Positions 23,051 through 34,305 of a stretch of 64,000 bases of DNA are shown here, one piece after another. The translations under genes and the position numbers were made by a program. The stretch lies in contig NC_080565.1 of the NCBI RefSeq assembly GCF_030253575.1, positions 2,170,501-2,234,500 of the forward strand. Reading direction: 5' to 3'. The notes under the pieces were generated by a model that made no database searches, was not told the origin of the DNA, and saw only the letters and a list, made by a program, of their open reading frames with translations. The DNA is from Rhododendron vialii (taxonomy: Eukaryota; Streptophyta; Magnoliopsida; Ericales; Ericaceae). Every line of letters begins with the position of its first letter. The stretch's first letter is position 1.

Positions 23051-24241
23051 AAAATATACTTCATATATATACACATATGTCTATATACTATTGGATACAA
23101 TTTATTATATATGTAAACAATAGAAATTCACACCAGTAAAACACAGAGAGCAAGAGAGAACCTCGTAAATCAAAAGTTGCGAACTACGGTTGAGAAAATA
23201 TCGACCGGTTTAAGAATGATGTAACCTTTAGAATATGTGTGGTTGGGGTTGAGGACAACTTAAGGACCATGTAGTGAGTAAAGTCACTATAGGATAATAG
23301 TGAGGATTTCAACCATCTATCGGAGTAATCAATTGTCCATATTTAAAATAAATTCTTCCAGGCAAGAGTTATTCTCTTCCATGGAAGGGTTTTTTTTAAA
23401 TCCGAACCGTTGAAAACAATGGGTGAAAATTACTAGAAGGTCCCCGGATCCGAGGATAGTGAATTTCTCCAAACTCACTTATTGAATATAAAATTATATT
23501 GGAATCCTCTCAAATGGAGAAATGGAGGAAGAATTTGAGGATTGGATTGGGATGCTCTTGGAGTTTGGCACCGAGCAGAGTTTCCATCCACTATAATAAC
23601 TGTTCAGTGCCCTCCAGTCCCCTCCAATTTTAATTTTCAATACTATCACAAACTGTTAAAACACACAATCACATTAATTCACTCATAGTAAGTGTGGGGG
23701 TCCACACACGCTAAACACACACACACAAAATTATTGTTGGTTTCACAATGGACTCAAAAAATTATCGAAATCGTTTATTTGTGAAGGCATTTTTTTCTTC
23801 ACAAACAAGAATTGTTCATATATCAAACGCCGTCCGATCAAGCTAATTTTTTGCGTGAATATTCTTTTCCATCAGTTATACAAACCGAAAATAAAAAAAG
23901 AAGGGATTGAACCATTAGTATTTTTTTTTAACGCTAAACAATTACTTTACTGAATGAGAAGAGGCTCGATATAGTACATGAAAGTGGCTCAGATTCACAG
24001 TGCTGTAAATCCAAGCCCTTCATTTTTGTTTCGTGGACACTTTCATGTATTGTTTTCATGTTTCTTTACAATTTCGGAAGTGGAATTTCCATTAGGAAAG
24101 ATGAGAATAAATTCTTTACACCGCTGGTGTAAACATTTGTTTCTTTCAAATCAATTACATTCAACCATGTCGCCATGTTTTATTAATTAAGACCACTATT
24201 TTAATACATGTCGCAATATAATTAACACCCCAAATCTAACA
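23051..24241. other. intergenic, nothing recognised
   Basis: The region is AT-rich, with short AC runs (around 23700-23730). No open frame has domain content or supporting splice signals. Confidence 0.5.
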
Positions 24242-24617
24242 GGGCGGTTCAATGGACAACTATTTAAACACTTAAAAAAACACCCCAAATCTCAATCACA
24301 TAGTTTCCGATCAAATTTTTATGATCCGAACCGTTCAATGTGTGCAGAATATGATTTTAAGAGTGCACGCGAGAAATTAGCAAAAAAAAAAGACCAGAAA
24401 GTGCTTGTTTTAAGCAGTTTTTAATTGAACCGTTCATTAAATCTAAGTTAAAAACTGCTCAGATCAAGCTCTTTTCGGTCTTTTTTTTTGCTGATTTCTC
24501 GCGGGCACCCTTAAAATCACGTTCTGATCACATTGAGCGACTCAGATCATCAAAATTTGATCGAAAACTATAAGGTATTTTTTTAGGTGTTTAAATAATT
24601 GTCCATTGAACCACCCC
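24242..24617. mobile_element. foldback MITE (family 2), second copy
   Basis: Ends GGGCGGTTCAATGGACAACTATTTAAACA and TGTTTAAATAATTGTCCATTGAACCACCCC are inverted repeats. The interior follows the copy at 19242-19564 almost base for base in places (atccgaaccgttcaatgtgt). It is non-coding. Confidence 0.75.
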
Positions 24618-25331
24618 GTATAACTAATTTAGAATAAATAAATATTTACACCAATTGTATAAAGAATTTATTCTCTGGGAAAATTATTGGATTGTCATGG
24701 CACACCCACCACCAAGACCAGGGAATAGTTTGAAGCTCTAATAATTGTAAGGTCTCAATAATTGCACCAAATTATTGGATGGCCCGGCCAAATCAAGACC
24801 GGTAAATAATTGCTCATGCTTTTGAATAATTGCACGGCCCCCACCAAAGCCAGTGAATAATTGCCCATCAAGACCGGTGAATATGATAGGAATTGTTCAT
24901 TACTAATTTTACAAAATCTTCGAGCTTGTTGTTCCGGTTTAAAATTAGTTCGATGGAACATTAATAAGTAAGGATCGAAATAGATTTGTACAAGATGAAA
25001 GAGATGAAAACAAAAATTCGAAACTTCAATTCCATTCTTTCCATGTACAAATGAGTTTCGATTGTATACTTATCGATATTTGATCAAACTAATTTTTTTT
25101 ACTTAATTAACAAGTCTGACGAAATTTAAAACAATAAACGATTTCGATCATTATTGTGAGTAGAGAGTGAGCTCACAAATGGGGTCCGCATGAAACTAGA
25201 CAAGAGCTTCCTCCAATTGTTGCTAGGTCTTAATAATTGCACCTCTCTACATCATTCCACCTCTGCAAAAGTTGGACGTTGAAAAAAAAGCTCTGCAAAT
25301 TTTACAAAAAAAAGAGTAAGTATTCAACCTC
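24618..25331. other. intergenic, nothing recognised
   Basis: No gene is seen. The segment has short internal echoes (aataattgcacc, aagaccggtgaata) and ends with ATTCAACCTC, the left target duplication of the next element. Confidence 0.45.
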
Positions 25332-27057
25332 GGGTTAATTTCACTGACCTCCCCTCTGGTTTCTGACAAATTCAAGAACCTCCCTTGACATTTCTGAAAT
25401 ATCACTGACCTCCCCTACTTTTGAAAATATTATCCCAATTCCCCCAGTCCATCACTGTAGTTTAAACGATGTTAGTTTTTAGGAGTAAAAGACTTGAATA
25501 CCCTTTTTAATGTTCGTTTTTCACAATAAAAGCCGTTTTGAGTGCTTCCCCTTTGACCCTATTTCTGCCCTCGCCGGTGATCGCCGTTTACACCGCCACC
25601 CCAATATGAAAGCCTCAAAAAACAACAGCAACTAATTTTTGCACAAAACCCATCCAGTTCAAGGTTTTTTTTTTTCTTTTTATTACCAATTTCACACCTC
25701 AATTACAGAAAGTAATGAAACAAATCACAGTATTGGTTGATCGGGATGGTTTTCGGTATTCCGAATTTATTTCTCTGGTTTTTGTGAACTTTTCTTTCCA
25801 ATTTTCACAATGGAGGCACATCACTTGACAAAAGACAAACCCTCCTCCATCTACCACTAAAGACCCAACAAGAATGGACGAAACCTCCACTTTTTCTTTT
25901 TGATCGACAAGACAATCCTCCATTTTTTTGGGTCGGATTCACCACAACATAGCTTCCATGGTGATATGTCGGGGTGCATGGGCGATTTCTTTGGAAAAAT
26001 AGCATACACAAAAATCCCCCTCTATTTCTCTCTTAAGCACCGATTCTTTCCCACTTTACATAGTGATGTTTGGCGTGGGTGAGCTTTTGGTTTTTGGAGT
26101 CGTCGGCCGCGATGGGTGGGGTTGGTAGCATGGGCGACTATTATGGGTGTTTGGGAGCGTACTTTTTAGCTTTTTGAATTATGGACAGAATGTATTTTGA
26201 GATCGACAAAGTATTTGAATGATATGTATATGATGCATTTTATAACAAGAGTAGTATTTGGAAGATATGTGATGAAAATGAATTATAACTTAGTTTTTGG
26301 GAGATATGCAACAGGAGTAGTGTTTGGAAGATATGTGATGAAAATGCATTTTCTCGTGTTATTTACCTTACGTAATTTGTTGTTTAGCTTTTTTTCAGAG
26401 TTTTTTGGATTAATATATAATTTGTCTCGATGAGAGGAATTTAAAAAAGAATAACTATGTAGGCCGAAATTTAAAAAAAAATAGATAGGACAACACTAAA
26501 GAAAAAAATACCGACTATTTCAATCATTTTTGTATTTCGTATTTTTTTTTGCTTTTGGTCAAAATTTTTTACTTTGTAATCTCATTTCATTGAGATGAAT
26601 GATAAATCCAAAAAATAACGTGTATCTAAAAAGAAATTCAGAAAAGACGAAAAAATACCAAAATAGGAATGAGTCATTAATTAAACTGGTATGGTTAGCA
26701 TATTTGTGCTTGTGAAGACAAATATAGCAAACTAAAGTTGGGGAGAATGGTTTATAATCCTATAACTTATACTGTAACTGGTTTTCTTAGTGGTAACAGG
26801 AGGTGATGAGGGATCTCTGTTTACAAGGATAATTTGTTATTGGAAAGAATTACAAATGCTTTAGGGGTAATATGGGCATCAAAAGGTCAAAAACAGGTGA
26901 CATCATCAATTCCCATCCATTCAACTAACGGATGTTAGTAGGAGGGGGAATCATGATAATACTTTTAAAAGTAAGGGAGCTCAGTGACATTTCAGAAACC
27001 TCAGAGGAGGTTTCTGAAATTGTCAGAAACCACAGGGGAGATCAGTGAAATTAACCC
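25332..27057. mobile_element. Mutator-like element with long TIRs, 1.73 kb
   Basis: Long inverted ends, over 100 bp, start GGGTTAATTTCACTGACCTCCCC on the left and close with GGGGAGATCAGTGAAATTAACCC on the right. The element is flanked by a perfect 10-bp duplication, ATTCAACCTC (25322-25331 and 27058-27067). Long TIRs with 9-10-bp duplications identify the Mutator superfamily. No transposase is present. The interior (25560-26440) is of higher complexity, with CDS-like open segments on both strands and a direct repeat (gtatttggaagatatgtgatgaaaatg near 26250 and 26320). It could be captured host sequence, but no donor gene is recognised. Confidence 0.85.
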
Positions 27058-28095
27058 ATTCAACCTCACACCTAGTAAAAGCTCTGCAAATCTATGCATC
27101 ATCTGTGCCTTTCTTTTTTTTTTTTTGTCAATGCAAATAGACTTTTCGTAAAGAAAATTAATTTTTACATTCTCCTTTTTAGAATGAAAAGATTTAAAAA
27201 ATCGTCCTCAGATTCTACTTTTCGCAAATTTCCATTCGGTACTTTTTCCAACTTACGTTTTCATCTTCAATCTTTTATAATCCTAATAAAAGTGCTCATA
27301 TATATATATATATATTGGGATTGAAACATAATTCCACAAATCCCCCGAAAAAATGAGTTGTCACCGTTTGACCAAATTCAAAATTTTAGTTTCTAAAAAT
27401 CCCATAAATCTTGCTGAAAAATCCATGCATTTCATCCCCAATCCCCCTCTCTCTAAAATCTCGGCACCATTTCAAGGAATTCATCCCTCTCTAAAATTAT
27501 AGTAGCACCATTTTCAGAAAAACATGGCAGATTTTAACTTAAATCGAACCAAAATAAAATTTACTCTTTTTTTTGTCTTTATTCACTTGAATTTACTACG
27601 TATCTTCTTTTTTACATATTTAAGGACAATATTATAAATTTATATGAATAAAAAAAAGAAAATGATTTTGCCACTTTTTTTTTTTCTGTTAACGCCATTC
27701 CTCTGCAAGTATATTTTTGGTAAAAAAATATACTTGCAGGGGAGTGCACCAAAAATATACTTGCAGAAAAGTGACATTAACAAAAAAAAAGTGACAAAAT
27801 CAACGGCCTAAAAAAAAGAGTATGAATAATTAAAATGAGAGCGTGGAAATCATTTTCCGTTCCTAAATTGGATGGTCGTGCTTTCCAGCTTTCCACCTCT
27901 CTGCATCATTTCAGCTATGTGTACCGTAAAAGTGTTCCAACAGACCAACCAATAATTCAACAAAATCGGCATACATAAGATTTTGTTGAATTTTCCGCAA
28001 AATTTTCTCTTTCATCCATCTTCGTTTTTGTTCCCAAGCTTTCCATCTACCGTTGATCCAACAAGCTCAACTTCATTTCAAAAAAGAAAACAAAA
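27058..28095 (+). other. upstream region of the single-exon NLR gene
   Basis: No separate gene is seen. It contains a 136-bp foldback (listed separately). Nearer the gene is a CT/TTC-rich leader (27995-28075) directly before the NLR start at 28096. No TATA box could be fixed with confidence. Confidence 0.4.
27665..27800. repeat. small foldback, about 136 bp
   Basis: The arms read attttgccactttttttttt...ctctgcaagtatatttttggt, and their inverse follows, accaaaaatatacttgcag...gtgacaaaat, with an additional inner copy of tatacttgcag. It is probably a small MITE in the upstream region of the NLR gene, about 300 bp from its start. Confidence 0.6.
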
Positions 28096-31000
28096 ATGTC
28101 AGTTTCTCCTCTGATCTCTGCTGCCCAGACAATCCTCACTAGCTTGATCCCACTGGCAACTGAACAAATCAACGCCGCAGTGTTCAATTTCCACGATGAT
28201 CTCACTTCCCTCCACAGAAGGTTAACAATGATTCAGTCTCTCTTACGTGATGCTGAAAACAAACGGAGTATACCATCAGAAGTCATGAAACTGTGGCTGA
28301 AGAATCTCAAACTTGCAACATGTGATGCTGAGAATCTCTTTGATGAAATTAATTATGAATCTCTTAAGAGCAAGTTGGAGGTACGAAAGAGGGATAAGGT
28401 AAGCAACTTTTTTTCACCCTCAAATCCCTTGGCATTTCGTCCCAAGATCGCCACTAAGGTCAAGAATATTAATTCATTGTTAGACAAGGTTTGCAGAGGG
28501 GGAAATGAAATGGGTCTTAGGCCAATAGATCAGATCTTAAGTGGTAGTACTATTGTTGAGCCTAGTAAATGGAGGCTGACTCACCCTTTTGTTGATGATT
28601 CGAATATTGTTGGAAGGAAAGAAGATGTCAAGGTAGTGAAAGAGATGTTGCTAATGGACTCTGATGTAGGAGAGGATTTACCGGTCGTTGCAGTTGTAGG
28701 AATGGGTGGGCTTGGTAAGACTACCCTTGCTCAACTTGTTTACAGAGCGGATGAGGTTGTGGACAATTTCGATAAGAGAATGTGGATTTGTGTCTCCGAT
28801 GATGAGTTTAGAGTCGAGAGGTTATTGAATGAGATGGTGCAATCTCTTACTAGAAAGAAATCTGAGATACCAAACGTGGAGGGAATTGTTGGAAAACTTG
28901 GGGAGTCCGAGTTATTGAAGGGGAAGAAATACCTTCTTACACTAGATGATGTTTGGAACACAAGTGGAGAAAAGTGGGAAGAAATGAGATCGTGTTTGCT
29001 CGCTATAGGTGGTTCTAAAGGAAGCAAAATTTTAGTCACAACCCGCAGTATGGATGTTTTATCGGCTATGCAAGCATCTCCGACTCTCACTCATTGTTTG
29101 AGTGAACTGTCACGAGATGATTGTTGGGCCATGTTTAGAAAAAGAGCATTTGCGAATGGAGGACCAAGAGAAACTCAAACTTTGGTGGTTATTGGTAAAA
29201 GAATGGTACAAAAGTGCAAGGGTGTTCCATTAGCGATAAACTCATTAGGAGGGCTATTGTACTCGAAGCATTATGTAAACGAATGGGAGTCTATTGAGAA
29301 GAGTAATATGTGGGGAACTCTTGACAGAGAAGATGGAATTCTACCTGTATTACGGCTTAGTTTCGATCACTTACCCTCCCCATGTTTGAAACAATGTTTT
29401 ACATATTGTTCTATATTTCCAAAGGATCGAACCATCATGAAGGACGAGGTTATTCAGCTTTGGATGGGTCTAGGTTATCTTCAGCCTAGTTCAGGAAGCA
29501 ATTTGGAAATGGAAGATGTAGGCAATGAATATTTCAATATCTTATCACGCAATTCCTTATTCCAAGAAGTTAAACTAGATCTGCTTAACAATGTTGAAAC
29601 TTGCAAGATGCATGATCTTGTACATGATCTTGCAGTGGAGCTCTCAGATGGTAATTGTTTGACTTTGAAGGCTAGAAAGGTGAGGGACCACCCCGAGGTT
29701 CAACATCTATCATTGTCGCTTGAGAGAGGAAGCAGGATTCAATTTTCAAAAGAGAATATTGGAAAACTTAGGACGCTATTTTTAAGTGGATATTTTCCCC
29801 GAAACACAAGAGAAATCAAATGTGTGCGTGCCCTCAGTTTGGAAGATGATGCAGAAGATCTACAAAGTTCCTTGCGCAAGTTTATACATTTGAGGTATCT
29901 TCACTTGTCAAAATATCGTATTGAAAAACTGCCGAATGTTGTCACTTGTCTGTACAATTTGCAGACCCTTCGGCTTTCCCCATCTGCAAATTTGGTAGAG
30001 ATTCCAAACGAATTCCATAAGATGGTCAGTTTGAGACATTTATGTATTGGTGATACAAAAGAAAATAGGAAAGTAATGCCAAAGATGGTAGGGCATTTGA
30101 CTTCTTTGCAAACACTACCATTCTTTGTTGTGGGTGAGGATAAGGGTCATAAGATTAAAGAGTTGGGAAGCTTAACCAAGCTAAGAGGCAGATTACATGT
30201 TTACGATCTCCAACACGTGAAGGACAAGGAAGAAGCAGAACAGGCTCAAATGCTTGAAAAATCAGGCATTACTGAGTTGGGATTTCATTGGGATCAGGAC
30301 TTTGGAAATTCTAACGTTGACCATGAGGGCGTGTTGGAAGGACTTAAACCTCACAGCAATTTAAGGGGATTAAAGCTAGAAAATTTTGGAAGACGGAGAT
30401 TTGCATCATGGATGAGGAGTAGAGATGCCTGGTTGCTTGAAAATTTGGTGAAGATCGAATTACGATACTGCAGACTCTGTGAAGAACTCCCAGCACTTGG
30501 ACACCTTCCGCATCTTGAAGTTGTTGAAATGGATGGATTGGATAGTCTAAAGCGTATTGGTCTTGAGTTCTATGGACGGGATGAAGGCATTTGCCATAGT
30601 AGTAGTAGTTGCAGCAGTGGGGCAGGAAGAGGAGTATTTCCAGCATTGAGAATACTAACTTTGTCCAATATGCTTGGCCTTGAAGAATGGTCAGACCTAC
30701 CGTCTTCGCCCACTGCTGCCACTAGTACAAATGAGTTATTTCCTTGTCTCGAGAAGTTATGTATCCGGAATTGCCCTCAGTTGATTTCAATTATTCCACT
30801 AGGACACATTCCACATCTCGAAATTGTTGAAATGGATGGATTGGATAATCTGACGCATATTGGTCTGGATAGCCATGTATTGGATAAAGGTGGTGTCCTT
30901 GATAAGAGTAGCAGTAGTGGGGCAGGAGGAGTAGTAGTACTATTTCTAGCATTGAGAAATGTCACTCTTTCTAATATGTCAAAGCTTGAAGCTTGGTCCG

Positions 31001-32448
31001 AGGTATCATCATTGCCCTTTGCTGCTACAAATATGAAATTCTTTCCTGGTCTTGAGAATTTATATGCCAAGAATTGCCCTCAATTGTTTTCCATTTTAGG
31101 TCCTTTGTTGTCCTTTCGGGATGCATCTCTTTTGTCAGTGGATTCTTCCTATGGTAACTTTGAAATGAGGTATACCCCCTACAAGACCAGCATAGTGGTA
31201 GATCCAGATTCCAAAAGTATTGCTTTTTTCTTAGAAGATTTTCTGGAAAAAAGCAGCAAATCCCTTAGAGAACTGAAAATAAAGGGGTTGAATGAGCTCT
31301 ATTATTTCCCAAATCAGTTGCTCAACCTGGCGTCACTTTCGAGGTTAGAGATATGTGATTGCGCTAACCTGAAGTCTCTACCCAATCCCAATGTATCATC
31401 ATTACCTGTTGCTACTACTAGTACAAAGCAGTTCTTTCCTTGTCTCGAGAGGTTACATATTTGGAATTGCCCTCAGTTGACAACAATTCCAGGTTATATG
31501 TTGATTGTTCCGAATTTATCTATCTTGTCAGTGGATGCTTCTTGTGGGGACTTTGAAATGAAGTATAGGCTTTCCTTGACCACCATAGGAGTAGATCCAG
31601 GTTCGAAGAATACTGCTATGTTCTTGGATGATTTGCTTGAAAAAAGCAGTAAATCCTTAAGAAATCTGAAAGTAAAGGGGTTGAACGAGCTGCATTATTT
31701 CCCAAAACAGCTGCTAAACCTATCGTCCCTTGAGAGGTTTGAAATTTGTGATTGTCCTAACCTGATGTACATAATTGAAGAAACAGAAGCAGGAATATTC
31801 AACAGCCTAACATCTCTTCGACAACTTTCGATTCTGAGGTGCAGTAAGTTGAGATGTTTGCCAAAAGGGTTGCTAAAGCCAACCCTTGTAGTATTAGAGA
31901 TAACTTGGTGTCCACACTTAGATATACCTGATCTGGATGAATTCCGCAGCCTCACAACTCTTCAGAATCTGATGGTCGGAGGTTGTCCAAAATGGGCGAG
32001 ATCGTGGGAGGAGGGATTCTTCTGCTTGACCAGCCTCAAAATGTTGGAGATAGGTACATTCTCAGAGGAGCTTGAGTATTTCCCTTGGCCCACCAAAAGT
32101 GTTGAAATTCTGGAGTCTTTAAGTTTATGGGGTTGGCCAAAGTGCAAGTACCTTCCTGATCAACTTCAGGACTTCAATGCCTTGAGAAAGTTGGAAATTT
32201 ACTCTTTCGATGGGTTGGAAGCTCTACCGGAGTGGCTAGGCAACTTCTCATCCCTCCAATCATTGACGCTCCAGTGTTGCAAGAATCTGATGAGATTGCC
32301 CTCACTGAAAGCAATTCAACGCCTCACCAATTTACAATCTTTGACTATAGAGTCTTGTCCCCTTCTCTCGGAAAGATGCCTGAAGGGGAAGGGTGAAGAG
32401 TGGCACAAGATAGCTCATCTTCAATATATCAAATTCAAGAAATGGTAA
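28096..32448 (+). CDS. CC-NB-LRR immune receptor, single exon, 1450 aa
   Basis: An intracellular nucleotide-binding leucine-rich-repeat receptor of the CNL class (RGA/R1-like), expected to sense pathogen effectors and trigger defence. In order: a coiled-coil Rx-type N domain (residues 1 to about 150; EDVID-like DAENLFDEI); the NB-ARC with P-loop GMGGLGKTT (Lys208), kinase-2 LLTLDDVW (Asp284-Asp285), RNBS-B KILVTTRS (about 311), GVPLA (about 376), RNBS-D CFTYCSIFPKD (about 434) and MHD as MHDLVHDLA (about 504); then leucine-rich repeats to the C terminus. All key motifs are intact. The start is the first ATG after a CT-rich leader. The LRR region is long and holds internally duplicated blocks. 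A TC microsatellite begins 3 bp after the stop. Confidence 0.96.
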   Translation: MSVSPLISAAQTILTSLIPLATEQINAAVFNFHDDLTSLHRRLTMIQSLLRDAENKRSIPSEVMKLWLKNLKLATCDAENLFDEINYESLKSKLEVRKRDKVSNFFSPSNPLAFRPKIATKVKNINSLLDKVCRGGNEMGLRPIDQILSGSTIVEPSKWRLTHPFVDDSNIVGRKEDVKVVKEMLLMDSDVGEDLPVVAVVGMGGLGKTTLAQLVYRADEVVDNFDKRMWICVSDDEFRVERLLNEMVQSLTRKKSEIPNVEGIVGKLGESELLKGKKYLLTLDDVWNTSGEKWEEMRSCLLAIGGSKGSKILVTTRSMDVLSAMQASPTLTHCLSELSRDDCWAMFRKRAFANGGPRETQTLVVIGKRMVQKCKGVPLAINSLGGLLYSKHYVNEWESIEKSNMWGTLDREDGILPVLRLSFDHLPSPCLKQCFTYCSIFPKDRTIMKDEVIQLWMGLGYLQPSSGSNLEMEDVGNEYFNILSRNSLFQEVKLDLLNNVETCKMHDLVHDLAVELSDGNCLTLKARKVRDHPEVQHLSLSLERGSRIQFSKENIGKLRTLFLSGYFPRNTREIKCVRALSLEDDAEDLQSSLRKFIHLRYLHLSKYRIEKLPNVVTCLYNLQTLRLSPSANLVEIPNEFHKMVSLRHLCIGDTKENRKVMPKMVGHLTSLQTLPFFVVGEDKGHKIKELGSLTKLRGRLHVYDLQHVKDKEEAEQAQMLEKSGITELGFHWDQDFGNSNVDHEGVLEGLKPHSNLRGLKLENFGRRRFASWMRSRDAWLLENLVKIELRYCRLCEELPALGHLPHLEVVEMDGLDSLKRIGLEFYGRDEGICHSSSSCSSGAGRGVFPALRILTLSNMLGLEEWSDLPSSPTAATSTNELFPCLEKLCIRNCPQLISIIPLGHIPHLEIVEMDGLDNLTHIGLDSHVLDKGGVLDKSSSSGAGGVVVLFLALRNVTLSNMSKLEAWSEVSSLPFAATNMKFFPGLENLYAKNCPQLFSILGPLLSFRDASLLSVDSSYGNFEMRYTPYKTSIVVDPDSKSIAFFLEDFLEKSSKSLRELKIKGLNELYYFPNQLLNLASLSRLEICDCANLKSLPNPNVSSLPVATTSTKQFFPCLERLHIWNCPQLTTIPGYMLIVPNLSILSVDASCGDFEMKYRLSLTTIGVDPGSKNTAMFLDDLLEKSSKSLRNLKVKGLNELHYFPKQLLNLSSLERFEICDCPNLMYIIEETEAGIFNSLTSLRQLSILRCSKLRCLPKGLLKPTLVVLEITWCPHLDIPDLDEFRSLTTLQNLMVGGCPKWARSWEEGFFCLTSLKMLEIGTFSEELEYFPWPTKSVEILESLSLWGWPKCKYLPDQLQDFNALRKLEIYSFDGLEALPEWLGNFSSLQSLTLQCCKNLMRLPSLKAIQRLTNLQSLTIESCPLLSERCLKGKGEEWHKIAHLQYIKFKKW

Positions 32449-32451
32449 TTG

Positions 32452-32479
32452 TCTCTCTCTCTCTCTCTCTCTCTCTCTG
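32452..32479. repeat. (TC)n microsatellite after the NLR stop
   Basis: About 14 TC units start just past the TAA of the NLR gene and would lie in its 3' untranslated region. Confidence 0.9.
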
Positions 32480-33627
32480 ACACACACACTTCTCCTTTAC
32501 TCCAAGATTTGCCATACTTGTGTTGCTATCCATGTGCGTAAAATGAAAAGAGTGCATGGAATGTGTTATCTAACCTAATTTCTTCGGCATGATTTATTGG
32601 GCTTCAGATTTGTTGAAGTTAGCTTGAGCTGAAGTGAAGCCTCTGCAATTCTGTTTCATGGAGATAAAGCATGGAAGGTCCCCTGCCAATCCTGTAATTT
32701 CTCACCTTTTGCAGCTTCTTTGTTTTGCATAGCTTAGGCTAGTGGGTAAATGTTAAATGTTGTTTCTGTTCTCTTATGCTTATACATTTCTTGTTAATGT
32801 TAAATGTTGTTTCTGTTCTCTTATGCTTGTACAATTTTTTTTAACACTTTTCTGACCAAGTTTTTCTTTAGCCGCGAACTTTTCCTGTCTTCCTTCAAAC
32901 TTTTTAAGATTGCCGTCCAGACTCAATAAGCTTGTGTGGTCAGTGGTTTGTAGCTCGAAGTGAAGCTTTTAATCAGGGACTTTGATGCCCAGTCTCCCGC
33001 TAATGAGGCTAGCAAAGATTGCAAAATAGCTGAATCAGCCTTTAGAATCTTGTAATAGACATTACATTGTTGGGAAGTGGTTAATTTTGCCTTTGGATCA
33101 AACCAAACCTAATTTCTTTCTTAGCTCTGTGTAACTATTTGTTCGTTCTTTGTAGTAATGAAGCACTTAATGTGTCAAAAGTTGGACTCCATACAATCAA
33201 ATGAGAATCGTGTCACTGTAATTGATTATGTTGGAACATTTCCAAATTACTTTAATGGATATTGAATGTAATTATTGGTGAATGGTTCTTATCCAAAAGG
33301 TGTATCTATTCAAGTTAAATGAATAGAAGCCACTACTGGATTTAAGTACACAAGGTATGTCTATTCAGGATAAATGAACGGGCATGACAACCAAATCAAA
33401 AGGTTTGACTATTAGGGACAAATATATAGACATGGCTATTATGAATAGACATGACTATGGGATTTGATCGAAGTGATGTGATCTTTGGCTAACAGTCACG
33501 ATCATGCCTATATAACATCTTGAGTAACAAAACTTCTCATTCTAGGCCACTTCCAGCGCCCATTTTCAATGATTGAACTGACCTTAGCAAATAGAGCCCT
33601 TCCCACACTATGACCAAGGCTGTCTCC
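32480..33627 (+). other. 3' flank of the single-exon NLR gene
   Basis: This is probably the 3' untranslated region and downstream DNA. It contains a 47-bp tandem pair (32749 and 32796, core aatgttaaatgttgtttctg) and no further gene. Confidence 0.45.
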
Positions 33628-34305
33628 TTACCTCAAGTACAGAGGGCTTAAAGGATGCCAGTTGTCCCACCAAAGGAATGTGTTCTGTCCATTGCACACA
33701 ACACATTTTATCCGAGGCTGAACCAAACTTCTGAGTTTAAGCAGTTTCCTAATAGTCCAGGAAGCATTTTGAGGAATCTTCGTAGTCCAAAAACAGGAGC
33801 TCTTGATTACATAGGTATGCACCCACTTAACCCAAGAGTCAGATTTCTGACATATAGCCCAAATATGTTTAACCATGGCTGCCTTGTTCCAGTCCTCGGG
33901 AACCCTGAACCCAAGGCCTTCTTCCTTAAGTTTACAAACTGAATGCCAATTAACCTTTGCCTCAGATGTTTTCATATTAGGACCTGTCCAGAAAAATGCT
34001 CTTTGGGCACTTTCAATTTTTGCCAAGATTTTAAAAGGAATGATGAATGTAGAACTCCAAAATGTCTGAATGCTAAACAACACAGAATTGATAACTTGTG
34101 CTCTGCCCCCATATGAGAGCAATTTGTTAGACCAAGATATAGAATGTAAAGTGAAGGGAACTCCCAAATACTTGACAGGTAAAGAACCATTCAGGAATAG
34201 CAAGGATGGACTGCAATATAGTCTTTGTAAGTTGTTCAACATCCGCAAAAGCAACAGAACTTTTTCTCTGGTTAGGTTGAAGCCCTGCAAATCTGTGAAA
34301 ATCAT
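33628..34305 (-). pseudogene. LINE (L1-type) reverse transcriptase C-terminal remnant
   Basis: The minus strand encodes a 225-residue fragment typical of the region after the catalytic core of plant L1-type reverse transcriptases: SLPVKYLGVPF, then LLSYGGRAQVINSVL, KIESAQRAFFWTG, WHSVCKLKEEGLGFR and WVKWVHTYVIK. The catalytic YADD core and the endonuclease are missing. It is a truncated fragment, lying between the NLR gene and FKBP16-3. Confidence 0.85.

Noticed and set aside
28740-29090. Minus-strand frames within the NLR at 28096-32448
   Set aside because: They are antisense shadows of a well-supported coding sequence.
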